Origin: CAVVXX01 sp963707975
Lineage (GTDB): Bacteria; Pseudomonadota; Alphaproteobacteria; Micropepsales; Micropepsaceae
Length of the DNA stretch: 64,000 nucleotides
Direction of reading: 5' to 3'
Assembly (NCBI GenBank): GCA_963707975.1
Contig: OY970177.1
Location: 2,519,590-2,583,589, forward strand
Under the pieces are notes generated by a model, which was not told the DNA's origin, searched no databases, and saw only the letters and a list, made by a program, of their open reading frames with translations. The position numbers and the translations under genes are program-made. Below are positions 8,235-17,625 of the stretch, in pieces (position 1 is the first letter of the stretch; every line of letters begins with the position of its first letter).

Positions 8235-9439
8235 TACACCCTCTCGATAATCGTGGCCGTGCCCATGCCGGAGCCGACGCACAGCGTGGCAAGGCCGGTT
8301 GCCAAATTGCGGCGCTCCATTTCGTCGAGCAGCGTGCCCAAAATTATGGCACCGGTGGCGCCCAAGGGATGCCCCATGGCAATGGCGCCGCCATTGACGT
8401 TGACCTTATCGGGCGTGAGCTCCATCTCGCGCATGTAGTGCAGCACCACTGCGGCGAAGGCTTCGTTCATTTCGACGAGGTCGATGTCCTTGATCGTCAT
8501 GCCGGCGCGCTTGAGAACTTTGCGGTTCACGTCGGCGGGGCCGGTAAGCATGATGGCGGGCTCCGAGCCGATGGAGGAAAAAGCTTTGATACGAGCACGT
8601 GGCTTCTTGCCAAGCGCCGCGCCCACGTCCTTGGTGCCGAGCAGCACCGCGCCCGAGCCATCGACGATGCCGGAAGAATTGCCGGCGTGATGGACGTGAT
8701 TGATGACTTCCAGCTGCGGGTAGCGCTGGATCGCCACCGCGTCGAAGCCATAAGCGCCGACATCGGCGAAAGACGCCTTCAGCGCGCCCAGCGATTGCAT
8801 GGTGCTGTCGGGACGCGGATGCTCATCCCTATCGAGCAGCGTTTGGCCCAGCACGTCCTTCACCGGAATGACGGAATTCTTGAAATAGCCGTTCTTCCAA
8901 GCGTTGGCCGTGCGCTTCTGCGATTCGATGGCGAAGGCGTCGACATCGGCGCGCGAAAATCCGTCGAGCGTGGCGATAAGATCGGCCGACACGCCCTGCG
9001 GCATGAAATAGGCCTTGATGGCAAGCGCGGGATCGGTGGGCCAGGCGCCGCCGGAAGCCCCCATCGTCACGCGGCTCATGCTCTCTACGCCGCCGCCGAT
9101 GCCGAGATCGGACTGCCCCGACATGATCGCCCCCGCGATCATGTTGCAGGCCTCAAGCCCGCTCGCGCAGAAACGGTTGATCTGCACGCCCGGCACGCGC
9201 ACGTCGAAATCGGCGTTGAGCACGGCTGCGCGGGCGATGTCGGCGCCCTCTTCGCCCACGGGATCGACGCAGCCCAGCACCACGTCGTCGATATGGGTTT
9301 TGCCGATGTTATTGCGGGCGGCAATCGCGCGAAGCACCTGCGTCGCCAGTTCCAGTGCCGTCACGCCATGCAGCGCGCCGTCTTTCTTGCCGCGCCCTCT
9401 GGGCGTGCGCACAGCGTCGTAAATATAACAGTCGATCAT
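8234..9439 (-). CDS. fadA: Acetyl-CoA C-acyltransferase (thiolase)
   Basis: A 401-residue type II thiolase that cleaves 3-ketoacyl-CoA with CoA. The nucleophile Cys is in INRFCASGLEACNMIAGAIM. The catalytic His is in GGAIAMGHPLGATGA, and the second Cys is in TLCVGSGMGTA near the C-terminus. The start ATG at 9439 (MIDCYIYDAVRTP) begins at the conserved thiolase N-terminus, so the longer 9511 start is rejected. It is first in the operon with fadJ and is divergent from icmF. The symbol fadA versus fadI cannot be decided from sequence alone. Confidence 0.9.
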   Translation of the reverse strand: MIDCYIYDAVRTPRGRGKKDGALHGVTALELATQVLRAIAARNNIGKTHIDDVVLGCVDPVGEEGADIARAAVLNADFDVRVPGVQINRFCASGLEACNMIAGAIMSGQSDLGIGGGVESMSRVTMGASGGAWPTDPALAIKAYFMPQGVSADLIATLDGFSRADVDAFAIESQKRTANAWKNGYFKNSVIPVKDVLGQTLLDRDEHPRPDSTMQSLGALKASFADVGAYGFDAVAIQRYPQLEVINHVHHAGNSSGIVDGSGAVLLGTKDVGAALGKKPRARIKAFSSIGSEPAIMLTGPADVNRKVLKRAGMTIKDIDLVEMNEAFAAVVLHYMREMELTPDKVNVNGGAIAMGHPLGATGAIILGTLLDEMERRNLATGLATLCVGSGMGTATIIERV

Positions 9440-9689
9440 GATCGGCTCGGCGGTCGCTTTCCCCCCGCATACGGGGGGAATTCCATGGCACTTTTTACAA
9501 GCTCCGTGCAATCAAAAGAAGCAAATATCGCCATTGGCCTTCGGTATTATTGACTTTCGGCCCATTGGCAACCTCCTAGATAAGGCCACGACTATGCAAT
9601 AATCTCTCCCCATCCCTCCGGTGCGGAATCTCGAAAGCCGGAGTCGTGTGAATCGGCGCATAAGAAAATCGTCAACCCGGGAACCCTGA

Positions 9690-12600
9690 ATGCTTGAGCG
9701 CGTGAGCATGGCGGCTGCCACCAAGGAAGCCGGTAAACCCAGCCACAAGCTGCGGTTCATCACCGCCACCAGCCTGTTCGACGGCCACGACGCCTCGATC
9801 AACATCATACGCCGCTTGTTGCAACAGGCGGGTGTGGAAGTGATCCATCTCGGCCATAACCGTTCCGTCGAAGAAATCGTCGTCGCCGCCATACAGGAAG
9901 ACGTGCAGGGCGTGGCCATCAGCTCCTATCAGGGCGGCCACATCGAATTTTTCAAATACATGGTCGACCTTCTGAAACAGCGTGGCGTCAGCCAGGTGAA
10001 AGTATTTGGTGGCGGCGGCGGGGTCATCGTGGCGCCAGAAATCCGCGAACTGGAAGATTATGGCGTCGAGCGCATCTATTCATCCGAAGATGGCCAGCTC
10101 ATGGGCCTGCAGGGCATGATCGACGACATCGTCCGGCGTGCGGATTTCGACGTCGCCGGAAATCAGCCCGCCAGCCTCGACGGCCTCGAGGCGACCGACC
10201 GGCGGATTCTCGCCAGGCTGATCAGCGGGCTGGAGAACAACACCGCAAATCCGGTTTTGAAAAGCCAGATCGCCAGGCGCGCCAAGACCCGCCATGTGCC
10301 GGTCTTAGGTATCACCGGTACCGGCGGTTCCGGCAAGTCGTCGCTCACCGATGAGCTGATCCATCGCTTCCTGATGGACAAGCCCGATTTTGGCATCGCG
10401 GTGATCGCCGTCGATCCCTCTCGGCGCAAGACCGGCGGCGCGCTTTTGGGCGACCGCATCCGCATGAATGCCATCAGCGGCTCGGTCTATATGCGCTCGC
10501 TGGCTACGCGTTCATCGGGAACCGAGGTGCCGCAGCACGTGCCGGCCATCATCGAGCTTTGCAAGGCTGCGGGCTTCGAGCTGATCATCATCGAGACGCC
10601 GGGCATCGGCCAGGCCAATGCGGCGATTTCGGATATCGCCGATTTGTCGCTTTATGTCATGACGCCCGAATTCGGCGCCGCCAGCCAGCTCGAAAAGATC
10701 GAGATGCTGGATCATGCCGACATGGTGGCCATCAACAAGTTCGACCGCGCAGGCGGCGCGGATGCCTTGCGCGACGTGCGCAAACAGGTGCAGCGCAACC
10801 GCCAGGCATTTTCTACTCCGCCGGACAGCATGCCGGTGTATGGCACGATTGCATCGCGCTTCAACGATGACGGGATGACTGCCCTCTATTACGGTTTGCT
10901 GGAAGCATTGGCCGGAAAAAACTTCAAGCTGCCGCCGAGCAAATTGCCAAGGCCACAGAACAAGGCTTCGATCATCGGCACGGCCATCGTGCCGCCCACG
11001 CGCTCGCGCTATCTTGCCGAGATTTCCGAGACGGTGCGCACATACCACGCCACGATCAAGGAACAGGTCCAGCTGGTTCGCGAAGTCCAGCAGCTGACCG
11101 AAGCGGCGCGAATGTTGAGCGAAAGCAACAAACCGTCCGCCGATCTCGCGGCACTGGCGGCCACGCGCGAAATGCGCGTGGATCCGCGAGCGCGCAAGAT
11201 GATCGACAGATGGCCGGCGGTGAAGCAGGCCTATGCTGCAAACGAATATGTCGTGAAAATCCGCGACAAGGAGCTACGCACGACCATTGCCACGACGACG
11301 CTGTCAGGCACCAAAATTCCCAAAGTGAGCCTGCCGCAGTTCGAGGATCATGGCGCGCTGCTGCAATGGATGCTGAAAGAAAACCTGCCGGGGCGTTTTC
11401 CCTATACGGCTGGCGTTTTCGATTTCAAACGCGAGCATGAGGACCCGACCCGCATGTTCGCCGGCGAGAGCGACGCCTTTCGCACTAATGCGCGCTTCAA
11501 GCTTTTGTCCAAGGACGCGCAGGCGACGCGCCTCTCGACGGCATTCGACTCGGTGACGCTCTATGGCTGCGATCCCAACCAGCGCCCGGACATCTATGGC
11601 AAGGTGGGCAATTCCGGCGTATCCATCGCAACGCTCGACGACATGAAGGTGCTCTATTCCGGGTTCGATCTGTGCTCGCCCACGACTTCGGTGTCGATGA
11701 CCATCAACGGGCCTGCGTCCATCATCCTGGCGATGTTCTTCAACACCGCCATCGCCCAGCAGATCGACCGCTTCCAGTCGGAAAACGGACGCGAACCCAG
11801 GGAAAAAGAGATCGAAAAAATCCGCGAATTCTCGCTCAGCACTGTGCGCGGCACAGTGCAAGCCGACATCTTAAAAGAAGATCAGGGCCAGAACACATGC
11901 ATCTTTTCGACCGATTTCGCATTGAAGCTAATGGGCGATGTCCAGGAATATTTCGTCCGCAACAAAGTGCGGAATTTTTATTCGGTTTCGATCTCGGGCT
12001 ATCATATCGCCGAGGCGGGGGCGAACCCCATCTCGCAACTCGCCTTTACGCTCGCCAATGGATTTACCTATGTCGAATCCTATCTGGCGCGCGGTATGGG
12101 CATTGATCAGTTCGCGCCCAACCTTTCGTTCTTTTTTTCCAACGGCATGGACCCCGAATATTCGGTCATCGGCCGCGTAGCGCGGCGCATCTGGTCCACG
12201 GCCATGCGTTTCAAATACAAGGCCAACAAGCAATCGCAGCGGCTGAAATACCATATCCAGACTTCGGGCCGTTCGCTGCATGCGCAGGAAATCGACTTCA
12301 ACGACATTCGCACCACATTGCAGGCGCTGATCGCCATCTATGACAATTGCAACAGCTTGCACACCAACGCCCATGACGAGGCCTACACGACACCCACCGA
12401 GGAATCGGTGCGCCGCGCCATGGCCATCCAGATGATCATCAACCGCGAATGGGGCGTAGCGAAGAACGAGAATCCCAACCAGGGCTCCTTCATCATCGAG
12501 GAACTCACCGACCTGGTCGAAGAAGCGGTGCTGAAGGAATTCGATCGGCTTGCTGAGCGCGGCGGCGTGCTGGGGGCAATGGAAACCGGCTACCAGCGCG

Positions 12601-12944
12601 GCAAAATTCAGGAAGAGTCGCTGCTTTACGAACATAAGAAGCACGACGGCAGCTATCCGATTATCGGTGTCAACACGTTCCTCAGCCCTCACCAGAAGCC
12701 GCAGGCAGACGTCCTCCTTCAGCGTTCGTCGAACGAGGAAAAACAAAGCCAGTTGCACCGTCTCAGGGATTTCCAGGCACGCAATGCGGGAGCATGCGCG
12801 GCGATGCTTGAGCGACTGAAACAGGCCGTCATTAACAACGAAAACATCTTCACGGTGCTGATGGACGCCGTGCGCTGCTCTTCACTCGGCCAGATCACCA
12901 ATGCTCTTTACCAAGTGGGCGGGCAATACCGGCGCAATATGTAG
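9690..12944 (+). CDS. icmF: Fused acyl-CoA mutase (isobutyryl-CoA mutase type, IcmF)
   Basis: A 1084-residue single-chain adenosylcobalamin mutase. It has an N-terminal B12-binding domain with D31-G-H33-D-A-S. A MeaB-like GTPase chaperone follows, with Walker A GTGGSGKSS at 210-218, ETPGIGQ and NKFD. A TIM-barrel mutase with GVFDFKREHEDPTRMFAGE and ISGYHIAEAGANPISQLAFTLANG completes it. The B12-G-mutase order and the substrate-loop pattern match IcmF, which interconverts isobutyryl- and n-butyryl-CoA and sometimes pivalyl- or isovaleryl-CoA. It is divergent from the beta-oxidation operon, which would use the butyryl-CoA. I saw no cobalamin riboswitch in the 250-base leader. Confidence 0.92.
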   Translation: MLERVSMAAATKEAGKPSHKLRFITATSLFDGHDASINIIRRLLQQAGVEVIHLGHNRSVEEIVVAAIQEDVQGVAISSYQGGHIEFFKYMVDLLKQRGVSQVKVFGGGGGVIVAPEIRELEDYGVERIYSSEDGQLMGLQGMIDDIVRRADFDVAGNQPASLDGLEATDRRILARLISGLENNTANPVLKSQIARRAKTRHVPVLGITGTGGSGKSSLTDELIHRFLMDKPDFGIAVIAVDPSRRKTGGALLGDRIRMNAISGSVYMRSLATRSSGTEVPQHVPAIIELCKAAGFELIIIETPGIGQANAAISDIADLSLYVMTPEFGAASQLEKIEMLDHADMVAINKFDRAGGADALRDVRKQVQRNRQAFSTPPDSMPVYGTIASRFNDDGMTALYYGLLEALAGKNFKLPPSKLPRPQNKASIIGTAIVPPTRSRYLAEISETVRTYHATIKEQVQLVREVQQLTEAARMLSESNKPSADLAALAATREMRVDPRARKMIDRWPAVKQAYAANEYVVKIRDKELRTTIATTTLSGTKIPKVSLPQFEDHGALLQWMLKENLPGRFPYTAGVFDFKREHEDPTRMFAGESDAFRTNARFKLLSKDAQATRLSTAFDSVTLYGCDPNQRPDIYGKVGNSGVSIATLDDMKVLYSGFDLCSPTTSVSMTINGPASIILAMFFNTAIAQQIDRFQSENGREPREKEIEKIREFSLSTVRGTVQADILKEDQGQNTCIFSTDFALKLMGDVQEYFVRNKVRNFYSVSISGYHIAEAGANPISQLAFTLANGFTYVESYLARGMGIDQFAPNLSFFFSNGMDPEYSVIGRVARRIWSTAMRFKYKANKQSQRLKYHIQTSGRSLHAQEIDFNDIRTTLQALIAIYDNCNSLHTNAHDEAYTTPTEESVRRAMAIQMIINREWGVAKNENPNQGSFIIEELTDLVEEAVLKEFDRLAERGGVLGAMETGYQRGKIQEESLLYEHKKHDGSYPIIGVNTFLSPHQKPQADVLLQRSSNEEKQSQLHRLRDFQARNAGACAAMLERLKQAVINNENIFTVLMDAVRCSSLGQITNALYQVGGQYRRNM

Positions 12945-12970
12945 GCGACAACGCGACCGGGAATAACAAG

Positions 12971-14356
12971 CTATTTTGCAAGCAGCCCTTCCTGCATCGC
13001 CCAATTAAGCCCGTGCGCGAAGCCGCGCTGTACGCGGGCGAACAGCTCGTCGATTTCGGACTCGGTGATGACTAGCGGCGGGCAGAGCGCGATGCGGTCG
13101 CCCAGCAGCGAGCGCACGATGACGCCCTCTTCCTGGCAAAAATTGGCGAACTTCATCGCCACGCCCTTGGCGGGATCGAAATTCTTTTTCGAAGCTTTAT
13201 CAGCCACCAATTCCATGCCGGCGATCAGGCCAATGCCCTGCACGTCGGCAATCATCGGATGTTCCGACAATTTGAACAGCCTTTGCAGGAAGTGTGGAGA
13301 AACTTTGCGGACGTGATCGAGAATTTTACGGCTTTCGTAAATATCGATGGTTTTGAGCGCAACCGCGCACGACACCGGATTGCCAGAATAGGTATAGCCG
13401 TGGCCGAAGGTGCCGATCTTTTCCGATTCCGAATCCACCAGCTCCGCTAGTTCGGGCGACACCAGCACGGCCGAGATCGGCAGATAGGCAGACGACAGCG
13501 CCTTGGCGATGGACATGGTGTCGGGCTTCAGCCCGAAGGTTTCCGCGCCCCACCACTGGCCGGTGCGGCCGAAACCGGTGATGACTTCGTCGTCGATGAG
13601 GGCCACGCCATGCTTCTGTAAAACTTTCTGGATGGCGGCGAAATAGCCTTTCGGTGGTAAAATCGCGCCGCCCGCGCCCATCATGGGTTCTGCGATCATG
13701 GCGGCGATGGTGCCGGCGCCTTCCTTTTCGATCAACGCATTCAAATTCGCAGCCAGGTGCGCGGAATATGCTTCCTCGCTCTCGCCCGCCTCCGCGCCCC
13801 GGTAATAATGCGGACAATCGGTATGGCGCACGAAGGGCAACGGCAAATCGAAGCTCTTGTGATTGGCGGGTAAGCCCGAAAGGCTCGCCGCCGCCATGGT
13901 GACGCCGTGATAGGCCTTCATGCGGCTGATGATGGTTTTCTTCTTGGTAAGCCCCCGCGCATTATTGGCGAACCAGAATATTTTCACCTGCGTGTCGTTG
14001 GCTTCCGAACCGGAATTGGCGAAAAACACCTTGCCCACGCGAAACGGCGCGATCTCTTTCAGCTTTTCGGCGAGCTGGATGGCGGGCTCGTGACTTTTGC
14101 CCGCGAACAGATGGCCATGCGCGAGTTTGCGTATCTGTACCGCCGCCACGTCCGCCAGTTCGTTCTCGCCCCAGCCCAGCGCGTTGCACCACAGGCCGGA
14201 CATGGCCTCGATGTAATCCTTGCCGCGCTCGTCATAGACAAAAATGCCCTTGCCTTTTTCCAAGACGAGCGCCCCCGTTTCCTTCAACACCTTCGGATTG
14301 GTGTAAGGGTGCAGCACGCTTTGAATATCGCGCGTCTGTTTATTGGTAAGCGGCAT
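12971..14356 (-). CDS. Class III PLP-dependent aminotransferase
   Basis: A 461-residue fold-type I aminotransferase (omega-amino acid:pyruvate/putrescine aminotransferase group). Seen are VFFANSGSEANDTQVKI (PLP phosphate region), KAYHGVTMAAASLSG, LIDDEVITGFGRTGQWWG (Asp contacting the PLP nitrogen) and the Schiff-base lysine in SIAKALSSAYLPISAV. It is convergent with icmF with only 26 bases between, and divergent from the acyl-CoA ligase. The substrate could be beta-alanine, GABA, putrescine or a similar omega-amine and cannot be fixed here. Confidence 0.9.
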   Translation of the reverse strand: MPLTNKQTRDIQSVLHPYTNPKVLKETGALVLEKGKGIFVYDERGKDYIEAMSGLWCNALGWGENELADVAAVQIRKLAHGHLFAGKSHEPAIQLAEKLKEIAPFRVGKVFFANSGSEANDTQVKIFWFANNARGLTKKKTIISRMKAYHGVTMAAASLSGLPANHKSFDLPLPFVRHTDCPHYYRGAEAGESEEAYSAHLAANLNALIEKEGAGTIAAMIAEPMMGAGGAILPPKGYFAAIQKVLQKHGVALIDDEVITGFGRTGQWWGAETFGLKPDTMSIAKALSSAYLPISAVLVSPELAELVDSESEKIGTFGHGYTYSGNPVSCAVALKTIDIYESRKILDHVRKVSPHFLQRLFKLSEHPMIADVQGIGLIAGMELVADKASKKNFDPAKGVAMKFANFCQEEGVIVRSLLGDRIALCPPLVITESEIDELFARVQRGFAHGLNWAMQEGLLAK

Positions 14357-14427
14357 GGCGTTTCCGCAGCTGATTGCCGGACGATTGAACCTTGCTAGGA
14401 TGGGTAAGACAAGAGGACGGGGACGCT

Positions 14428-16056
14428 ATGCTTGGCCTGATGCAGGATTGGCCGCTTCTGGTGCACAAGATCATCGACCATGCGGCGCTAAACCACGGCG
14501 CCCGCGAGGTGGTGACGCGCACCATCGAAGGACCCATCCACCGCACCACATATAAAGAGATCCATTCCCGCGCGCGGCGCGTCGCCAAGGCGCTGGACAA
14601 ATGGGGCATCGGCGCGGGCGACCGCGTGGCGACGCTGGCGTGGAACACGCACCGCCACATCGAGGTGTGGTATGGCATCATGGGTCTTGGCGCCATTTGC
14701 CACACCATCAACCCGCGCCTGTTCCCCGACCAGATCGCCTATATCGCCAATCACGCGGGCGATCGCGCACTGTTCTTCGATATTACTTTTTCGCCGCTGG
14801 TGGCGGCGCTCGCGCCCAAGCTGAAATCCATCAAGCTGTATGTGGCGCTGACCGACCGCGCGCACTTGCCGAAGGACAAAATTCCCCACCTTGTCGCTTA
14901 CGAGGATTTCATCGCGCGCGTGGACGACAAATTCGCCTGGCGCGCGGTCGACGAAAACACCGCCTGCGGGCTTTGCTATACTTCGGGCACCACCGGCAAT
15001 CCCAAGGGCGTGCTCTACAGCCACCGCAGCAATGTGATGCACACGTTTCTGGCGGCGCAGCCCGACACCTTCGGGCTTTCAAGTTTCGATGCGGCGCTGC
15101 CCATAGTGCCGATGTTCCACGCCAATGCCTGGGGCGTGGTGTTCAACGCGCCGCTCGTGGGCGCCAAGCTGGTGCTGCCCGGCGCCAAGCTGGACGGCGC
15201 GAGCGTGTACGAGCTTCTTGAGAGCGAGAAAGTCACCTGTAGCGCCGCGGTGCCGACCATTTGGATGATGCTGCTCGCCCATCTGGAGCAGAATGATCTG
15301 AAGCTTTCGACCCTGAAGCGCGTGGTGATTGGCGGCGCGGCAAGTCCAAGGCTGCTGATCGACGCCTTCGAGAACAAATACGGCGTCGAGATCGCGCATT
15401 CCTGGGGCATGACGGAAATGAGCCCCTTGGGCACCGTCGGCAAATTGAAAGCCGGCATGGACGCGTTGCCTTACGAAGAAAAAATGGCGTTCAAGATGAA
15501 GCAGGGCCGCCCGCCCTTCGGCGTGGAGATGAAGATCGTCGACGACAAGGGCCGCGAGCTGCCGCGCGACGGCAAAGCCTTCGGCCGTCTGCTGGTTCGG
15601 GGGCCGGCCATCGCCAAGGGCTATTACAAGGGCGAAGGCAAGGATGCGTTCGGCAAGGACGGCTGGTTCGATACCTGCGACGTGGCGACGCTGGATGCCG
15701 AAGGCTTCATGCAGATCACCGATCGCTCGAAGGATGTGATCAAATCGGGCGGCGAATGGATTTCGACCATCACCATCGAGAACATCGCCGTCGGCCACCC
15801 GGCCGTGGCCGAAGCCGCCGTCATCGGCGTGCCGCACATCAAATGGGACGAGCGGCCGCTGCTCATCGTCGTGTTGAAGAAAGGCGCGAGCGCCACCAAA
15901 GAGGAAATCCTCGCATTCCTGGAAGGCAAAATCGCCAAATGGTGGATGCCGGACGACGTCGTGTTCGTGGACGAGATACCGCACACCGCCACCGGCAAGA
16001 TCCAGAAAATCGCGCTGCGCGAGCGCTTTCGCGATTACAAATTCCCGGCCAAATGA
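14428..16056 (+). CDS. AMP-dependent acyl-CoA ligase (medium/long-chain, AlkK type)
   Basis: A 542-residue ANL-superfamily ligase that adenylates a carboxylate and transfers it to CoA. The P-loop CYTSGTTGNPKGVLYSHRS, HSWGMTEMSPLG, the GWFDTCDVATLD hinge region, RSKDVIKSGGEWIS and the C-terminal lysine in HTATGKIQK are all present. The start ATG at 14428 (MLGLMQDWPLLVHKII) has AGAGGACGGGG upstream and matches the usual N-terminus. It overlaps the binding protein gene by ATGA, suggesting uptake and activation of the same acid. It could feed the fadA-fadJ pair. Confidence 0.9.
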   Translation: MLGLMQDWPLLVHKIIDHAALNHGAREVVTRTIEGPIHRTTYKEIHSRARRVAKALDKWGIGAGDRVATLAWNTHRHIEVWYGIMGLGAICHTINPRLFPDQIAYIANHAGDRALFFDITFSPLVAALAPKLKSIKLYVALTDRAHLPKDKIPHLVAYEDFIARVDDKFAWRAVDENTACGLCYTSGTTGNPKGVLYSHRSNVMHTFLAAQPDTFGLSSFDAALPIVPMFHANAWGVVFNAPLVGAKLVLPGAKLDGASVYELLESEKVTCSAAVPTIWMMLLAHLEQNDLKLSTLKRVVIGGAASPRLLIDAFENKYGVEIAHSWGMTEMSPLGTVGKLKAGMDALPYEEKMAFKMKQGRPPFGVEMKIVDDKGRELPRDGKAFGRLLVRGPAIAKGYYKGEGKDAFGKDGWFDTCDVATLDAEGFMQITDRSKDVIKSGGEWISTITIENIAVGHPAVAEAAVIGVPHIKWDERPLLIVVLKKGASATKEEILAFLEGKIAKWWMPDDVVFVDEIPHTATGKIQKIALRERFRDYKFPAK

Positions 16057-17243
16057 AACGACTTTCGGCTGCTCTAATTGCCGCGCTTCTGTTTCTGCCG
16101 ACGCAGACCACGAGGGCCGCGCAGGGCGTGAGCGCGCACGAGATGGTGGTGGGCACGCATATGGATATGAGCGGGCCGCTGGCGGCATGGGGCCAGGCCG
16201 CGTGCAACGGCATCACCTTGGCGTTCGACGAAGCGAACGATGCGGGCGGCGTGCACGGCCGCAAGCTGCGTCTCATAGCATTCGACGACAAATATGAGGT
16301 GAGCGACGCGCAGGCGGTGGTGCATGAGCTCGTCGCCAACTATCATGTCTTTGCCATTCTGAGCCCGCTCGGCACACCCACCGTGCAAGCCTCGATGAAA
16401 GAGGCGCTCGACCACGGCGTGCTGCATCTGTTTCCACTGATGGCGGACAGGCAAAGCTACCTGCCGCTGCATCCGCTCAAATTCGCGGTGCTGCCGCCTT
16501 ATGCGAACGAAATAAAAGCGGGCCTCGATGATCTTCTGGCCGCGCACCATGCCGCCAAGGTGGGCGTGCTTTATCAGGACAATGATTATGGGCTAGCCGT
16601 GCGCGAAGGCGCCGAGGCCGCGCTCGGCCCGCGCGGATTAATACCCGTTGCCGCCGTCAGTTACCCATCCGCCGCAACCAGTCTGGATGCGGAAATCGCC
16701 GCGTTGAAATCCACGGGCGCGGAGATTGTGGTGCTGGGCAGCGTGGTGCAGGACACGATTGCCGCCCTGCGCGCGGCGCACGCGCGCGGGCTGCATGCCC
16801 AGTTTCTCTGCCCCGCTTCCTGTTACGTGCCGGAAACGGCGACGCTGGGCGGCGCGCTGGTGGAAGGGCTTTATGCCGTGGGCCAAGCGCCCATTCCCTA
16901 TCCCGACGATCCCAACAGGAATTTGCGCGCCTGGGTGGCGCGCTATGAAAAGAAATTCAGCGCCGCGCCCAGCGTGGTTGCGCTGGAGGCCTATCTCAAC
17001 GCGCGGCTTTTCATCGATGCGCTTGCGCTTACCGGACCTTCGCCCACGCAAGCAGGCTTCGCGCGCACGCTGGAAACCATGGGCCCATGGCTAGACCCGC
17101 AGCTTGGCGGCGTGCCGGTGGCGTTTTCGCCCGGCAATCATCTTGGCGTGCAGAGCGGGTTCCTCGCCCGCGTTCACAACGGGCGCTGGGTGACGCAGAT
17201 CGCCACGCTGGATAGGACGGCGCCCACCAAGAAGCAAAAATGA
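16053..17243 (+). CDS. ABC-type amino-acid/carboxylate binding protein (Peripla_BP_6)
   Basis: A 396-residue periplasmic protein. A Sec signal (MKRLSAALIAALLFLPTQTTRA) comes first. The branched-chain amino acid binding-protein fold follows, starting MVVGTHMDMSGPLAAWGQAACNGITLAFDEANDAGGVHGRKL. Such proteins deliver Leu/Ile/Val, amides or aromatic or aliphatic acids to Liv-type permeases. No permease genes are nearby, so it is an orphan or works with a transporter elsewhere. It is translationally coupled to the acyl-CoA ligase, suggesting its ligand is an organic acid that the ligase activates. Confidence 0.88.
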   Translation: MKRLSAALIAALLFLPTQTTRAAQGVSAHEMVVGTHMDMSGPLAAWGQAACNGITLAFDEANDAGGVHGRKLRLIAFDDKYEVSDAQAVVHELVANYHVFAILSPLGTPTVQASMKEALDHGVLHLFPLMADRQSYLPLHPLKFAVLPPYANEIKAGLDDLLAAHHAAKVGVLYQDNDYGLAVREGAEAALGPRGLIPVAAVSYPSAATSLDAEIAALKSTGAEIVVLGSVVQDTIAALRAAHARGLHAQFLCPASCYVPETATLGGALVEGLYAVGQAPIPYPDDPNRNLRAWVARYEKKFSAAPSVVALEAYLNARLFIDALALTGPSPTQAGFARTLETMGPWLDPQLGGVPVAFSPGNHLGVQSGFLARVHNGRWVTQIATLDRTAPTKKQK

Positions 17244-17254
17244 ACTGCGCGGCT

Positions 17255-17330
17255 GGTCGGAGAGAGAGGATTTGAACCTCCGGCCCCCACGTCCCGAACG
17301 TGGTGCTCTACCAGGCTGAGCTACTCTCCG
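17255..17330 (-). tRNA. tRNA-Pro (anticodon CGG)
   Basis: On the minus strand CGGAGAG pairs with CTCTCCG as the acceptor stem. The discriminator is A and CCA is encoded. The D arm contains AGCTCAGCCTGGTAGAGC. The anticodon stem CCACG/CGTGG carries loop TTCGGGA, giving anticodon CGG. The T arm has GGTTCAAATCC. All arms fold normally. Confidence 0.95.
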
Positions 17331-17403
17331 AGAGAAGAGCGGGCGTTATAGCGAGGCGCTATAGAGGCGGCAAGCGCGCGCTCGAAGTGGTTACAATCGC
17401 TCG

Positions 17404-17475
17404 CCTCACCCTTCGACAAGCTCAGGGTGAGGCCGTTTTTACAAGCCCTCATGCTGAGCTTGTCGAAGCATGAGG
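17404..17475. repeat. Palindromic repeat, type C
   Basis: CTTCGACAAGCTCAGGGTGAGG and CCTCATGCTGAGCTTGTCGAAG are inverted around a short spacer containing GTTTTTACAAG. The element lies between the divergent tRNA genes. The same family supplies the in-frame element at 29193-29258. Confidence 0.65.
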
Positions 17476-17543
17476 ACAACAGAGCCGCGCCAAAGCGTTG
17501 CCGCTCACGTGGCCAGCGGTTATGGTCCGCCGCCACTCGCTAT

Positions 17544-17618
17544 TGGGGCGTCGCCAAGCGGTAAGGCACCGGATTTTGATTCCGGCATGCGGAGGTTCGA
17601 ATCCTCCCGCCCCAGCCA
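17544..17618 (+). tRNA. tRNA-Gln (anticodon TTG)
   Basis: TGGGGCG pairs with CGCCCCA. The discriminator is G and CCA is encoded. The D loop contains AAGCGGTAAGGC. The anticodon stem CCGGA/TCCGG carries loop TTTTGAT, giving anticodon TTG. The T arm has GGTTCGAATCC. It ends eight bases before the Mur ligase gene stop on the other strand. Confidence 0.96.
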
Positions 17619-17625
17619 GTTTTCT

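Noticed and set aside
7149..8438. Long + strand ORF of 429 codons opposite fadJ
   Set aside because: Antisense shadow in GC-rich DNA. The protein is Arg/His/Gln-rich with no motif, while the other strand encodes a clear FadJ.
9440..9689. Cobalamin riboswitch in the icmF leader
   Set aside because: I looked for B12-box-like sequence and a multi-helix layout and saw none, although icmF needs adenosylcobalamin.
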